Shown here: positions 41,829 through 51,068 of the stretch, piece by piece
Layout of the letters: every line of letters begins with the position of its first letter
How positions within the stretch are numbered: the first letter of the stretch is position 1
Source: Saccharothrix obliqua
GTDB lineage: Bacteria > Actinomycetota > Actinomycetes > Mycobacteriales > Pseudonocardiaceae
Length of the DNA stretch: 64,000 nt
Direction of reading: 5' to 3'
NCBI RefSeq assembly: GCF_019375475.1
Contig: NZ_JAHXGQ010000003.1
Span: forward strand, 822,687 to 886,686
Notes under the pieces: model-generated
Told to the model about the DNA's origin: nothing
The model's database searches: none
Seen by the model: the letters and a program-made list of their open reading frames with translations, nothing else
Position numbers and translations under genes: made by a program

Positions 41829-42731
41829 GTTACTCAAAAATCACCGCTGGTGCTACCGGCGTCGGGCCTGCGGTGGGGTTTGCTCGGGGTGGTGGCGTTC
41901 TCGTTCACCGTGCCCTTCACGCGGGTGGCGGTCGGCGGGCTGTCCCCGTTGTTCATCGGCGCCGGGCGGGCGGTGGTCGCGGCCGTGCTCGCCGGTCTCG
42001 CGCTCGCGCTGACCGGGCAGGCGCGGCCGGTCGGGCGGCAGTGGGCGCGGCTGGCCGTGGTCGCCGGCGGGGTGGTGGTCGGTTTCCCGGTGCTGACGTC
42101 CTACGCGCTGACCACCGCGTCGGCCGGGCACGGCGCCGTGGTGGTGGCGTTGCTGCCGGCGGCGACCGCCGTGCTGGCCGCGATCCGCGGCGGCGAGCGG
42201 CCACCGCGCTCGTTCTGGCTCACGGCCGCCGTCGGCGCGGTCGTGGCACTGGTGTTCGCGTCCCTCCAGGGCGGCGGTCTCGCGGGCTGGTCGGACCTGC
42301 TGCTGTTCGGCGCGGTGGCCGCCGCCGCGGTCGGGTACGCGGAGGGCGGGCTGCTCGCCCGGGAACTCGGCTCCTGGCAGACGGTGTCGTGGGCGCTCGT
42401 GGTGGCCTCGCCGGTGATGGTCGTCCTGACGGCCGTCGCCGCGGTCCGGGAGCCGCCGTCCGCCACCGGGGTGCAGTGGGCCGCGTTCGCCTACCTGGCC
42501 GTGATCAGCATGTTCCTCGGCTTCTTCGCCTGGTACCGGGGGTTGGCCGTCGGGCCGATGGCGCGGGTGAGCCAGGTCCAGCTCGTGCAGCCCGTGCTGA
42601 CGATCGCGTGGGCCGCGCTCCTGCTGCGCGAGGACCCGGGGTGGCCGACCGTGCTCGGCGGCGCGGCGGTGGTCGCGTGCGCCGGTCTCGCCGTCCGCAT
42701 CCGGCTCGACCGGACCGCCCCGCCGCGGTAG
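41811..42731 (+). CDS. EamA/RhaT family transporter (drug/metabolite exporter)
   Basis: This 306-residue protein has about ten hydrophobic helices in two similar halves, typical of EamA proteins (LLGVVAFSFTVPFTRVAV in the first half, AYLAVISMFLGFFAWYRGLA in the second). It likely exports an amino acid or metabolite. A GTG at 41850 is an alternative start that would leave the operator upstream. It is divergent from the MocR gene, a common pair in which the regulator senses an amino acid and the EamA protein exports it. The substrate cannot be read. Confidence 0.88.
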   Translation: MLGNDSVTQKSPLVLPASGLRWGLLGVVAFSFTVPFTRVAVGGLSPLFIGAGRAVVAAVLAGLALALTGQARPVGRQWARLAVVAGGVVVGFPVLTSYALTTASAGHGAVVVALLPAATAVLAAIRGGERPPRSFWLTAAVGAVVALVFASLQGGGLAGWSDLLLFGAVAAAAVGYAEGGLLARELGSWQTVSWALVVASPVMVVLTAVAAVREPPSATGVQWAAFAYLAVISMFLGFFAWYRGLAVGPMARVSQVQLVQPVLTIAWAALLLREDPGWPTVLGGAAVVACAGLAVRIRLDRTAPPR

Positions 42732-42825
42732 GGCCATCCGGGTGAACCCCGGGTGAGGTTCGCCGGTCTGCCGGGTTTCCGCGCTATCCCTGTCCGGAAC
42801 GAGGCTGTCAGGGGGGCGCCGGGGT

Positions 42826-45801
42826 ATGCGAGTCGAGTTCGGCCTGCTGGGTGAGGTCACCGCGCGCGTGGACGGCCGCGCCGTCGACCTCGGGCCCGCG
42901 CGGCAGCGGTGCGTGCTGGCGGCGCTGGCGGTCGACGTGGGCCGCGCGGTGCCCGCCGAGCGGCTGGTGGCCCGCGTCTGGGGGCCGGACACGCCCCGCC
43001 GCGGCACCGCCGCGCTGCACAGCTACATCTCCCGGTTGCGGCGCGTGCTGGCCGGCGCGGCGGGCGTCGTGCGGCGGTCCGGCGGCTACGCCCTGGTCGC
43101 CCACCAGTCGGGGCCGGTGGTGGACCTCGAGCGGTTCCGGGCGTTGCGTGCCCGTGGTGACGAGGTGGCCGCGTTGACCGAGGCGTTGGCGTTGTGGCGG
43201 GGCGAGCCGCTGACCGGGCTGTCCGGCGAGTGGGCGGCGGCCGAGCGCGAGCGGCTGCGGCGGGAACGGCTCGCCGCCCAGCACGACCTGGTCGACGCGC
43301 GGCTGCGGGCGGGCGAGGGCGAGGGGCTGGTGGTGGAGCTGTCCGCCCGCGCCGCCGAGCACCCGCTGGACGAGCGCGTCGCCGGGCAGTACCTGCTCGC
43401 CCTGCACCGGGCGGGCCGGTCGGCGGACGCGCTGGAGCAGTACCGCCGGGTGCGCGACCGGCTGGCGGACGAGCTGGGCGCCGATCCCGGCAGGCCGCTG
43501 CGCGAGCTGCATCGGCGTATCCTGGCCGACGACCCGGCCCTCACCCCGCCGCCCGGCGACGGGCAGCCCGCGCCCGCCGCGCTCGCCGGGCGGCCCGCCG
43601 CGCCCGGCGATCGGCAGTCCGAAGCACCCGGCGAAGGACCCGGCGACCCGCGGCCCGAGCCCGAGGCGCTCGCTGACCAGCGCTCCGCGTCGGGGGAGGC
43701 TCCTGGCGCGCTTCCCGCGTCCGCGCGGGAGTCCGGCGACGCGCTGCCCGCGTCGCAGGCACCCGGCGACCGGCGGCCCGTGCCCAGGCAGCTGCCCGCC
43801 GAACCACCGCACTTCACCGGTCGCGTGGCCGAACTCGCCGTGCTGCACGACCACCTGGCCGCCGCCGGACCGGGCCGGGCGGTGGTGATCTCGGCGATCG
43901 CCGGCTCGGGCGGGATCGGCAAGACCTGGCTCGCGTTGCACTTCGCGCACCGCCACGCCGACCGGTTCCCGGACGGCCAGCTCTTCGTGGACCTGCGCGG
44001 GTTCAGCCCCGAGGGCAGGCCGATGGAACCGGCGGTCGCGGTGCGGGGTTTCCTCGACGCGCTCGGCGTGGACCCGGGTCGGCTGCCCGTCGACCCGCAC
44101 GCCCAGGCCGCGTTGTTCCGCAGCCTGGTCGCCGACCGGCGGATGCTGGTCGTGCTCGACAACGCCGCCGACACCGCGCAGGTCGCACCGCTGCTGCCCG
44201 GCGGCCGGTCGTGCGCCGTGCTGGTGACCAGCCGCACCCGCCTGCCCGGCCTGGTCACCGGCCACGGCGCACACCACGTGCCGCTCGACGTGCTCTCCGC
44301 GCGGGAGGCCCACGCGTTGCTGACCGCACGCCTCGGCGTCACGCGGGTCGCGGCCGAACCGGCGGCGGTCGGCGAACTCGTCGCGCTGTGCGGTGGTTTC
44401 CCGCTGGCGCTGAGCATCGTCGCGGGCCAGGCCCACACCCGACCCGACCGGTCGCTGGCGGACCTCGCCACCGAGCTGCGCGACCTCGGCCTGGCCGCGC
44501 TGGCGGACGACGACCCCGCCGCCAGCCTGCCCGCCGTGCTGTCCTGGTCCCGGCGCACCCTCGCGCCGTCCCGGCTGACGGCCTTCGCGTTGCTCGGCAC
44601 CGCGCCCGGACCCGACACCGGCCTGCCCGCCGCCGCGAGCCTGCTCGGCCTGCCCGTCCCGCAGGCCAGGGCCGTGCTCCGGGACCTGGAGCGGACGTCG
44701 TTGGTCGTCCAGGACGCCGCGGGCCGGTACCGGATGCACGACCTGATCCGCTGCTACGCCTTCGACACGGCGGAAGAGCACGCGCCCGAACCGGACCGCG
44801 CGGCGGCGTTGCGCAGAGTGGTCGACTACTACGCGTACACCGCCCACGCCGCCGAACGCCGCCTGAACCCCACCCGCCAACCCATCGACCTCGTGCCGCC
44901 CGCGGCCGGCATCCAGCAGCACCCGGTGCCCGACGACCCGACCGCCCTCGCGTGGTTCGACGCCGAGCGCGCCAACCTCCGCGCCGCCCAGCGCACCGCC
45001 GCCACCCACAACTGGCACGACCCGGTCTGGTACCTGGCGTGGACCACCACCACGTTCCACGACCGCCGCGGCCACCGCGACGAGCAGATCGCCATGTGGG
45101 AGGCCGCATTGCGCGCGTCCGCACACCTGCCCGGCCTCGTGGGCCTGCGCGTGCACGAACTGCTCGGGCGCACCTACGCCGGCGCGGGCAGGCACGACGA
45201 CGCGATCGAACACCTGCACAAGGCCCTCACGCTGGCCGAGCGGCACGACGACCCCAGTCAGCAGGCCCATGCGCACTACACGCTCGCCTGGACGTGGGAA
45301 CTGCACGGCGACGACCGCAAAGCCCTCGACCACGCCACCCGTGCGCTGGACCAGTACCGCGACCTCGACCACGCGGTGTGGGCGGCGGACGCGCTCAGCC
45401 GTGTCGGCTGGTACACCGCCCGCCTGGGCGAGCACGGCACCGCGCGCACCCAGTGCGAGACCGCCCTGGCCCAGCACCGCCGGCACCGCAACACCGTCGG
45501 CGAGGCGGACACCCTGGACAGCCTCGGCTACATCGCCCACCACACCGGCCACCACGAGGAGTCCGTGCGGCGCTACCAGGAGGCCATCGCCCTGTACCGG
45601 CGTCTCAGCAACCACTACGACCTCGCCACCACGCTCGAATACCTGGGCCACCCGTACGCCGCCCTCGGCCGGCACGAGGAGGCGCGGGACGCGTGGCGGG
45701 AGGCGTTGGAGCTGTACCGGGATCAGGCGCGCACGCCGGACGCGGAACGCGTCCAAGCCCGCCTCGCACCGCGACCCACGTCGACCGGTCGAAACCTTTG
45801 A
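42826..45801 (+). CDS. AfsR/SARP-type regulator with NB-ARC and TPR domains
   Basis: This 991-residue protein begins with an OmpR-like winged helix (VEFGLLGEVTARVDGRAVDL, SYISRLRRVLA) and a bacterial transcriptional activation domain (~95-245). A low-complexity Pro/Ala linker with repeated PGD/APG runs (~245-330) follows. The NB-ARC ATPase has GSGGIGKTWLALHFAHRH (~360-377). The rest is tetratricopeptide repeats (~690-985). Such proteins activate antibiotic or developmental genes. No biosynthetic cluster is immediately adjacent, so the target is unclear. The GC-rich linker is an expansion hotspot. It is preceded by the EamA gene by ~95 bp. Confidence 0.9.
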   Translation: MRVEFGLLGEVTARVDGRAVDLGPARQRCVLAALAVDVGRAVPAERLVARVWGPDTPRRGTAALHSYISRLRRVLAGAAGVVRRSGGYALVAHQSGPVVDLERFRALRARGDEVAALTEALALWRGEPLTGLSGEWAAAERERLRRERLAAQHDLVDARLRAGEGEGLVVELSARAAEHPLDERVAGQYLLALHRAGRSADALEQYRRVRDRLADELGADPGRPLRELHRRILADDPALTPPPGDGQPAPAALAGRPAAPGDRQSEAPGEGPGDPRPEPEALADQRSASGEAPGALPASARESGDALPASQAPGDRRPVPRQLPAEPPHFTGRVAELAVLHDHLAAAGPGRAVVISAIAGSGGIGKTWLALHFAHRHADRFPDGQLFVDLRGFSPEGRPMEPAVAVRGFLDALGVDPGRLPVDPHAQAALFRSLVADRRMLVVLDNAADTAQVAPLLPGGRSCAVLVTSRTRLPGLVTGHGAHHVPLDVLSAREAHALLTARLGVTRVAAEPAAVGELVALCGGFPLALSIVAGQAHTRPDRSLADLATELRDLGLAALADDDPAASLPAVLSWSRRTLAPSRLTAFALLGTAPGPDTGLPAAASLLGLPVPQARAVLRDLERTSLVVQDAAGRYRMHDLIRCYAFDTAEEHAPEPDRAAALRRVVDYYAYTAHAAERRLNPTRQPIDLVPPAAGIQQHPVPDDPTALAWFDAERANLRAAQRTAATHNWHDPVWYLAWTTTTFHDRRGHRDEQIAMWEAALRASAHLPGLVGLRVHELLGRTYAGAGRHDDAIEHLHKALTLAERHDDPSQQAHAHYTLAWTWELHGDDRKALDHATRALDQYRDLDHAVWAADALSRVGWYTARLGEHGTARTQCETALAQHRRHRNTVGEADTLDSLGYIAHHTGHHEESVRRYQEAIALYRRLSNHYDLATTLEYLGHPYAALGRHEEARDAWREALELYRDQARTPDAERVQARLAPRPTSTGRNL

Positions 45802-45877
45802 CGGCAACCGAAGCAGCGTGTTGTTGGCCACTGCGCGGGCACGAGCCCGCAGCCCGCGCTTGACGTAGGTTGGTGGG

Positions 45878-47074
45878 ATGCGTGACGAGCAGCCGGTCAA
45901 GCGTCGCGACCCCCGGGCCGGGACGCGGGTGCTGCTCACCTTCGCCGCCGTGGGCGCGTTGCTGGCAGCGCTGCTGATGGGTCCCGACCGCACCGTGCCG
46001 GGGCGCCCCGCGGCGGCTCCCGGAGCCTCCCCGCCGTCGTCCCCGTCGTCCCAGCCGTCGACCGACACCACGACGACCCCGCCGCCCGACCCGTGCGCGG
46101 TGAAGGCGGCGGCCCTGCCGTTGCGTGAACGGCTGGCGCAAACGCTCATGGTCGGCGTGAACCCCAGTGGCCCGGAGGAAGCGCTCGGGTTGGTCCGCGA
46201 CGAGCGCGTGGGCGGCATCTTCATCGGCGGCGACCACACCGGGCTGCTCGCCGGCGGGCTGGACGCGGTGCACGGCGCGGCGCCCGTGCCGCCGGTGGTC
46301 GCCGTGGACGACGAAGGCGGGCGCGTGCAGCGGGTGGACCAGCTGGACGGCTCCATCCCCAGTGCCCGGCGGATGGCCGAGACCATGTCACCGGCGGAGG
46401 TGCGCGTGCTGGCGGCGCGACGCGGAGCCGCGTTGCGCGCCCGGGGCGTGACCATGGACCTCGCCCCGGTGCTCGACACCAGTGCCCAGCCCGACGACGC
46501 GGTGATCGGCGACCGGTCGTTCAGCGCCGACCCGGCGGTGGCCCGCGAGTACGCGCAGGCGTTCGCCGAGGGGTTGCGCGAGTCGGGTGTCACGCCCGTG
46601 CTCAAGCACTTCCCGGGGCACGGCAACACCAGCGGCGACTCGCACCGGGGCGCGGTGACCTCCCCGCCGCTGGACGAGCTGCGGGGGACCGACCTGGCGC
46701 CCTACCGCGACATCGGCCGCTACGGTCCGGCCGCGGTGATGGTGGGGCACATCGACGTGCCGGGTCTGACCGGCGGCCGACCGGCGACGTTGAGCTCCGA
46801 GGCGTACGCCCTGCTGCGTGGCGAGTTCGGCTTCGCCGGCCCGGTGATGACCGACGACCTGGGCGCGATGCGTGCCGTGACCGACCTGGTGGACCTGCCC
46901 GAAGCGGTGCGGCTGGCCCTGGCCTCGGGCGCGGACCTCGCGTTGTGGTCCAGCGGCGGGCGCACCGGCGAGGTGCTGGACCACCTGGAGGCCGCGGTCG
47001 CGTCCGGCTCCCTGCCCGCGACCCGCGTCGACGAGGCCGCCCGGCGGGTCCTGGCCATGAAGGGCGCGTGCTGA
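45878..47074 (+). CDS. Glycoside hydrolase family 3, NagZ-like beta-N-acetylhexosaminidase, membrane-anchored
   Basis: This 398-residue protein has an N-terminal anchor (LLTFAAVGALLAALLMG), then a Pro/Ser/Thr linker (~48-72). The GH3 catalytic domain has LKHFPGHGNTSGDSHRG and VMTDDLGAM, which carries the nucleophile Asp region. It should cleave N-acetylglucosamine or related beta-linkages in peptidoglycan or chitin oligomers outside the cytoplasmic membrane. There is no second GH3 C-terminal domain, consistent with NagZ-type length. The start ATG 45878 is the only one giving the anchor. No operon partner is obvious; the SARP gene ends 76 bp upstream. Confidence 0.88.
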   Translation: MRDEQPVKRRDPRAGTRVLLTFAAVGALLAALLMGPDRTVPGRPAAAPGASPPSSPSSQPSTDTTTTPPPDPCAVKAAALPLRERLAQTLMVGVNPSGPEEALGLVRDERVGGIFIGGDHTGLLAGGLDAVHGAAPVPPVVAVDDEGGRVQRVDQLDGSIPSARRMAETMSPAEVRVLAARRGAALRARGVTMDLAPVLDTSAQPDDAVIGDRSFSADPAVAREYAQAFAEGLRESGVTPVLKHFPGHGNTSGDSHRGAVTSPPLDELRGTDLAPYRDIGRYGPAAVMVGHIDVPGLTGGRPATLSSEAYALLRGEFGFAGPVMTDDLGAMRAVTDLVDLPEAVRLALASGADLALWSSGGRTGEVLDHLEAAVASGSLPATRVDEAARRVLAMKGAC

Positions 47075-47210
47075 CGCGCGGTCCACTGTAGACGGTTGTG
47101 TGCTCCCGGCGTCTCGGTTGGCGCTTTGTCCCTACGTTCCGCCCTACTGGGCGGCGCGCTGCTTCCCCAAGCTCGAACGCGAGGGTCGCCATGTCGGGGA
47201 AGGCGGGACT

Positions 47211-49109
47211 ATGCGGTGGAAAGTGCTGCTCGCGGCGGTGCTGGTCGCGGGCGCGGTGGTGGTGGTGCCGGACGCGGCGCGCGCCGCGGGGGTGGAGCGG
47301 AGCGAGCCGGTGTACGACTTCGCTTCCGCCATCCGGGAAACGGTGTGGGTCGACACCGGGCGGGACGGTGACGGCGACGGGCGGGCCGACCGGGTGGCCG
47401 CGGACCTGGTGCGGCCGGCGGAGGCCGCGGCCCGGGGCGTCCGGGTGCCGGTGATCATGGACGCGAGCCCCTACTACGCCTGCTGCGGCCGGGGCAACGA
47501 GGAGGAGGTCAAGACCTACGACGACGCCGGTCGGCCGGTCGGCTTCCCGCTGTACTACGACAACTTCTTCGTCACCCGCGGGTACGCCGTCGTGCTGGTC
47601 GACCTCGCCGGCACCAACCGGTCGCGTGGCTGCGTCGACGTCGGCGGCGCCTCGGACATCGGGTCGGCCAAGGCCGTCGTGGACTGGCTCAACGGACGGG
47701 CCGCCGGTTTCTCGGCGGCCACCGGCGGTGCCCCGGTCGACGCCGGGTGGAGCACCGGGGACGTCGGCATGATCGGCAAGTCCTACGACGGCACGATCGC
47801 CAACGGCGTCGCGGCGACCGGCGTCGCCGGGCTCAAGACCATCGTGCCGATCGCGGCGATCTCCAGCTGGTACGACTACTACCGCTCGGACGGCGCGGTC
47901 GCCGGCAACGGCTCACCCGCCGGGCTCGCGCGGCGGGTGTCGACGCGCAACCAGGGGCAGGACTGCTCCGCCACCGACGCGGAGCTGCGGCGGGTCTTCC
48001 CGGCCAACGGCGACTACTCGGCGGCGTGGGCGGAACGCGACTACGTGGCCGCCGCCAGGAACGTGAAGGCGAGCGTGTTCGCGGCCAACGGCCTCAACGA
48101 CCTCAACGTCAAGACGATCAACTTCGGGCAGTGGTGGAGCGCGTTGGCCGCCACCGGCGTGGACCGCAAGCTGTGGCTGTCGCAGGCCGGGCACGTCGAC
48201 CCGTTCGACTTCCGGCGCGCGGAGTGGGTCGCCGCGTTGCACCAGTGGTTCGACCACTACCTGCTGGGCCTGGACAACGGTGTCGAGCGCACGCCCCGGG
48301 TGAGCGTCGAGCGGCGGCCGGACGTGTGGGTCGACCAGACCTCCTGGCCGGCGGCGGGCAGCCGGGACGTCGTGCTGCGGCCCGTCAACGGCACGTCGCC
48401 GGGGCTCGGCAGGCTGCGGCCCGGCCCCGCCGCGCGGGGTCGGGCGTCGTTCACCGACGACCCGGCGCAGGACGAGACGACCTGGGCCGAGCGGCCGACC
48501 CGACCCGCCACCTCCCGCGTGCTCTACACGACCGGTGCGCTGGCGCGGGACCTGCACCTGTCCGGCACCGGCACGGTCACCGCGACGGTCACGCCGAGCA
48601 CGACCACCGCGCGGATCTCGGCGGTGCTGGTGGACTACGGCCCGGCGACGATCCGCGACTACGGCGGTCCCGGCGAGGGCATCCGGACCGGGACCGACCG
48701 GGACTGCTGGGGCGCGAGCACGACCGGTGACAGCGCCTGCTACCGGATCACCAGCGCGGCCACGGCGGACGTCGGCCTGCACGTCTTCAGCCGGGGCTGG
48801 GCGGACCTGGCGAACCACCGGTCGCCGAGCAGGGAGGAGCCGCTGGTCGCGGGCCGGCCGTACACGATCACGTTCCGCCTGGCGAGCACGGACAAGGTGG
48901 TGCCCCGGGGCCACCAGCTCGCGTTGATCATCGGCGGCACGGACAAGGGGTTCGTGACCCCGCCGGCGCAGCCGCCGACGCTGGCGGTGGACCTGGCGAA
49001 GACGTACGTGACGCTCCCGGTCGCCGGCGTGCTCCCGGCCGCCGCCGCCCGCCCGCTGCCGACCACGCCGACCCAGGTCGTGCCGCGGGCCGTTCCGGAC
49101 CTCGGTTAG
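47211..49109 (+). CDS. Secreted Xaa-Pro dipeptidyl-peptidase (S15 family)
   Basis: This 632-residue protein has a signal peptide (KVLLAAVLVAGAVVVV, cleavage near ARA). The alpha/beta-hydrolase catalytic triad is visible: Ser191 in GMIGKSYDGT, Asp297 in ANGLNDLNVK and His328 in SQAGHVDPF. A C-terminal beta-sandwich lectin-like domain ends the protein, as in X-Pro peptidases and CocE. It should remove Xaa-Pro dipeptides from extracellular peptides. ATG 47211 is chosen because the signal peptide begins right there and GGGGAAGG precedes it. A strong terminator follows. Confidence 0.88.
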   Translation: MRWKVLLAAVLVAGAVVVVPDAARAAGVERSEPVYDFASAIRETVWVDTGRDGDGDGRADRVAADLVRPAEAAARGVRVPVIMDASPYYACCGRGNEEEVKTYDDAGRPVGFPLYYDNFFVTRGYAVVLVDLAGTNRSRGCVDVGGASDIGSAKAVVDWLNGRAAGFSAATGGAPVDAGWSTGDVGMIGKSYDGTIANGVAATGVAGLKTIVPIAAISSWYDYYRSDGAVAGNGSPAGLARRVSTRNQGQDCSATDAELRRVFPANGDYSAAWAERDYVAAARNVKASVFAANGLNDLNVKTINFGQWWSALAATGVDRKLWLSQAGHVDPFDFRRAEWVAALHQWFDHYLLGLDNGVERTPRVSVERRPDVWVDQTSWPAAGSRDVVLRPVNGTSPGLGRLRPGPAARGRASFTDDPAQDETTWAERPTRPATSRVLYTTGALARDLHLSGTGTVTATVTPSTTTARISAVLVDYGPATIRDYGGPGEGIRTGTDRDCWGASTTGDSACYRITSAATADVGLHVFSRGWADLANHRSPSREEPLVAGRPYTITFRLASTDKVVPRGHQLALIIGGTDKGFVTPPAQPPTLAVDLAKTYVTLPVAGVLPAAAARPLPTTPTQVVPRAVPDLG

Positions 49110-49116
49110 CCCCGCG

Positions 49117-49151
49117 GGCACCTGTCCGTCCACTCCGGACGGACAGGTGCC
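49117..49151. terminator. Convergent intrinsic-type terminator
   Basis: A perfect 15-bp stem GGCACCTGTCCGTCC (49117-49131) and its complement (49137-49151) with a 5-nt loop lies between the peptidase stop and the YwqG-like gene stop. It likely ends both transcripts. Confidence 0.85.
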
Positions 49152-49154
49152 GGT

Positions 49155-49823
49155 TCACTGCTGCCAGAGGAAAGCACCCAGGTCGTGGCGCGGGCAGACG
49201 AACACGTAGGCCGAGCCACCGCCGTAGTTCGCCGCCGTGCGGAGGTCGTGGCCCTCTTCGAGCTGCGCCACCATCCGCATCGGCTCGGCGCACTCGGCGC
49301 AGGCGGGCATCTGGTCGGTCTGGAGCCACGAGGGGATGCCGCCGAGCTGCCCCAGCACGTCCCGGCCGCGCTGCTCCGGGTCGCCCATCCAGACCGCGCG
49401 TGCTTCCTCGTACGGGTCGGAGAACTCGTCGCCGGGGTCGGGCTCGGCGTCGATCTCGACCACCCGCACGGCCGACACCTCGGGCAGCGTCGTCACGCCG
49501 CCGTCCGGCGCCCGCCGGACCGGCGCGGGTCCCGGCGGGAGGACGACCACCGCGCTCGCGCCCGAGTACGCCTCCCACGTGGAGCAGCCACCCGGGTCGT
49601 TGTCGCACATGAAGACCTGCACCACCCGCCGGTCGCCGGTGGGCTCGCCGTCCGCGTCGAGGAAGGCGCCGTCCTGCTCGATGCGGGCGTGGAACTGCAT
49701 GTTGCCGTCGCAGTACGTGCACCGCGGCCACGCGATGTCGTCCGGGAGCAGCGGCAAACCACCGGTGCGGGTGACGGCGGCGTCCTCGGCGGCCGAGCCG
49801 TCGTAGATCAAGACCCTGGTCAT
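49155..49823 (-). CDS. YwqG-like (DUF1963) protein
   Basis: This 222-residue protein has the family pattern GGLPLLPDDIAWPRCTYC near the N-terminus and NMQFHARIEQD. Cysteine pairs CTYC, CDNDPGGC, CAEC and FVCPRH suggest zinc binding. The family function is unknown. No signal peptide is seen. It lies convergent to the peptidase gene with a terminator between them, and its 5' end is 44 bp from the SRPBCC gene stop. Confidence 0.75.
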   Translation of the reverse strand: MTRVLIYDGSAAEDAAVTRTGGLPLLPDDIAWPRCTYCDGNMQFHARIEQDGAFLDADGEPTGDRRVVQVFMCDNDPGGCSTWEAYSGASAVVVLPPGPAPVRRAPDGGVTTLPEVSAVRVVEIDAEPDPGDEFSDPYEEARAVWMGDPEQRGRDVLGQLGGIPSWLQTDQMPACAECAEPMRMVAQLEEGHDLRTAANYGGGSAYVFVCPRHDLGAFLWQQ

Positions 49824-49867
49824 GCGGCGACTTTAGTGACGGCGGTTCGGCCGACCACCCGTCGGGT

Positions 49868-50296
49868 TCAGTACCAGTCGTCGCCCTTCTCGGTCGCCGC
49901 CGTGTCGTGCTCGGCCGTGGCGCGGTGGGTGAGCACGGCGACGGCTTCCTCCAACGCCTGCTGCACGTCCGGTCCACCGGTGTGCTCGGTGTGCAGGGTC
50001 ACCGCGATCTCGCTGCGGCCCGCGTCCCGGTCGGTCACGCTCAGCTCGCCGTGGTAGTCGTCCTGGCCGGGCGTGCCCCACGACAGCGTGCGGCGGTCGC
50101 GGTCCACCCGCACCCAGCCGTCCGCCGCGACGTGCCGGCCACCCAGGTCGGCCTCCACGTGCACCCGGTCGCCACCGACCGGTTCGACCTCCGTGAGGTC
50201 CGGGAAGTAACGCGGCAGGTTCTCCGGCTCCGCGAGGTAGTCGAACAAGCGGTCGGGAGGGAGGTCGACCGTCGCGCGGTGTTGGTAGCTGCTCAA
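49868..50296 (-). CDS. SRPBCC (START-like) family protein
   Basis: This 142-residue protein has a START/Bet v1-like fold: HRATVDLPPDRLFDYLAEPE, then beta strands and a C-terminal helix (DVQQALEEAVAVLTHR). TTG 50296 is the likely start, with GGAG about 8 nt upstream; no ATG or GTG fits better. Such proteins bind hydrophobic ligands, and some act in polyketide or carotenoid settings. The gene is divergent from the crtYc gene by 123 bp; a link to carotenoid binding is possible but not supported by motifs. The C-terminus is short and acidic (TEKGDDWY). Confidence 0.7.
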   Translation of the reverse strand: MSSYQHRATVDLPPDRLFDYLAEPENLPRYFPDLTEVEPVGGDRVHVEADLGGRHVAADGWVRVDRDRRTLSWGTPGQDDYHGELSVTDRDAGRSEIAVTLHTEHTGGPDVQQALEEAVAVLTHRATAEHDTAATEKGDDWY

Positions 50297-50419
50297 GGCC
50301 CGACTCCGTTCGTGTGTCCGAACGGCAGGAATACCCGCGCGGACGGGCCGCACACCACCCGATCCGGCTGTCGTGCGGGCCGGGCGCGGGCGCTTTACGG
50401 TGCTGGAGGAGGAGGCGCG

Positions 50420-50761
50420 ATGGACCGGTGGCAGTACCTCGGGGTGCTGGCGGCGTGCTTGGCCGTCACCGCGCCGCTGGAGTTCATGGGTGCGGGTGTG
50501 TACCGGCGGCTGCCCGCGCTGGTGCGTGCCGTGACGCCGGTGGTGGTCGTGTTCGGCGTGTGGGACCTGGTCGCCATCGCGCGTGGCCACTGGGACTTCG
50601 ACCACGCGCTCACGCTCGGTTTCGTGGTGTTCGGCGCGATGCCGGTCGAGGAGGTGCTGTTCTTCGTGGTCGTGCCGTTGTGCGCGGTGCTGACCTACGA
50701 GGCGGTGCTCGCGCTGCCCGCGGTGGTCCGCCGGCGGGTCGGGCGGGCGGCACGTGGGTAG
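50420..50761 (+). CDS. crtYc: Lycopene cyclase subunit CrtYc
   Basis: This 113-residue membrane protein has three hydrophobic helices and the conserved MPVEEVLFFVVVPL motif of heterodimeric lycopene beta-cyclases. It is preceded by GGAGGAGG. Together with crtYd it forms beta-rings on lycopene in the membrane. The gene overlaps crtYd by 8 bp, so the subunits are made together. It opens the aromatic carotenoid sub-operon crtYc-crtYd-crtT-crtU. Confidence 0.9.
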   Translation: MDRWQYLGVLAACLAVTAPLEFMGAGVYRRLPALVRAVTPVVVVFGVWDLVAIARGHWDFDHALTLGFVVFGAMPVEEVLFFVVVPLCAVLTYEAVLALPAVVRRRVGRAARG

Positions 50762-51068
50762 GGAGTACCTGGTCGCCGCGGTCGCGTCGGTCGTGCTGGT
50801 GGTGGGCTTCGAGGTGGCGGTGCTGCGGTCCGGCGTGCTCCGGCGGCCCGCGTACTGGCTGACGATGGCGATCGTGCTCGCGTTCCAGGTGCCGGTCGAC
50901 GGGTGGCTGACCAAACCGGGCGCGCCCGTCGTCCGGTACGCGGAGTGGGCGATCAGCGGTGTGCGGATCCCGTGGGACATCCCGGTGGAGGACTTCTTGT
51001 TCGGTTTCTCGATGGTGACCCTCACGCTGGCCCTGTGGGAGCGGGCGCGGCGCGGGGAGGCGGTGTGA
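50754..51068 (+). CDS. crtYd: Lycopene cyclase subunit CrtYd
   Basis: This 104-residue membrane protein is the partner of CrtYc and carries the matching IPVEDFLFGFSMV motif. Three helices are visible. GTG 50754 lies within the end of crtYc, and its stop overlaps the crtT start by 4 bp (GTGA). In the usual pathway CrtYc and CrtYd are both needed for cyclase activity. Confidence 0.9.
   Translation: MGREYLVAAVASVVLVVGFEVAVLRSGVLRRPAYWLTMAIVLAFQVPVDGWLTKPGAPVVRYAEWAISGVRIPWDIPVEDFLFGFSMVTLTLALWERARRGEAV

Noticed and set aside
42808..46629. 1273-codon minus-strand ORF opposite the SARP and GH3 genes
   Set aside because: It is an antisense shadow caused by high GC; the plus-strand frames hold recognisable domains and this one does not.
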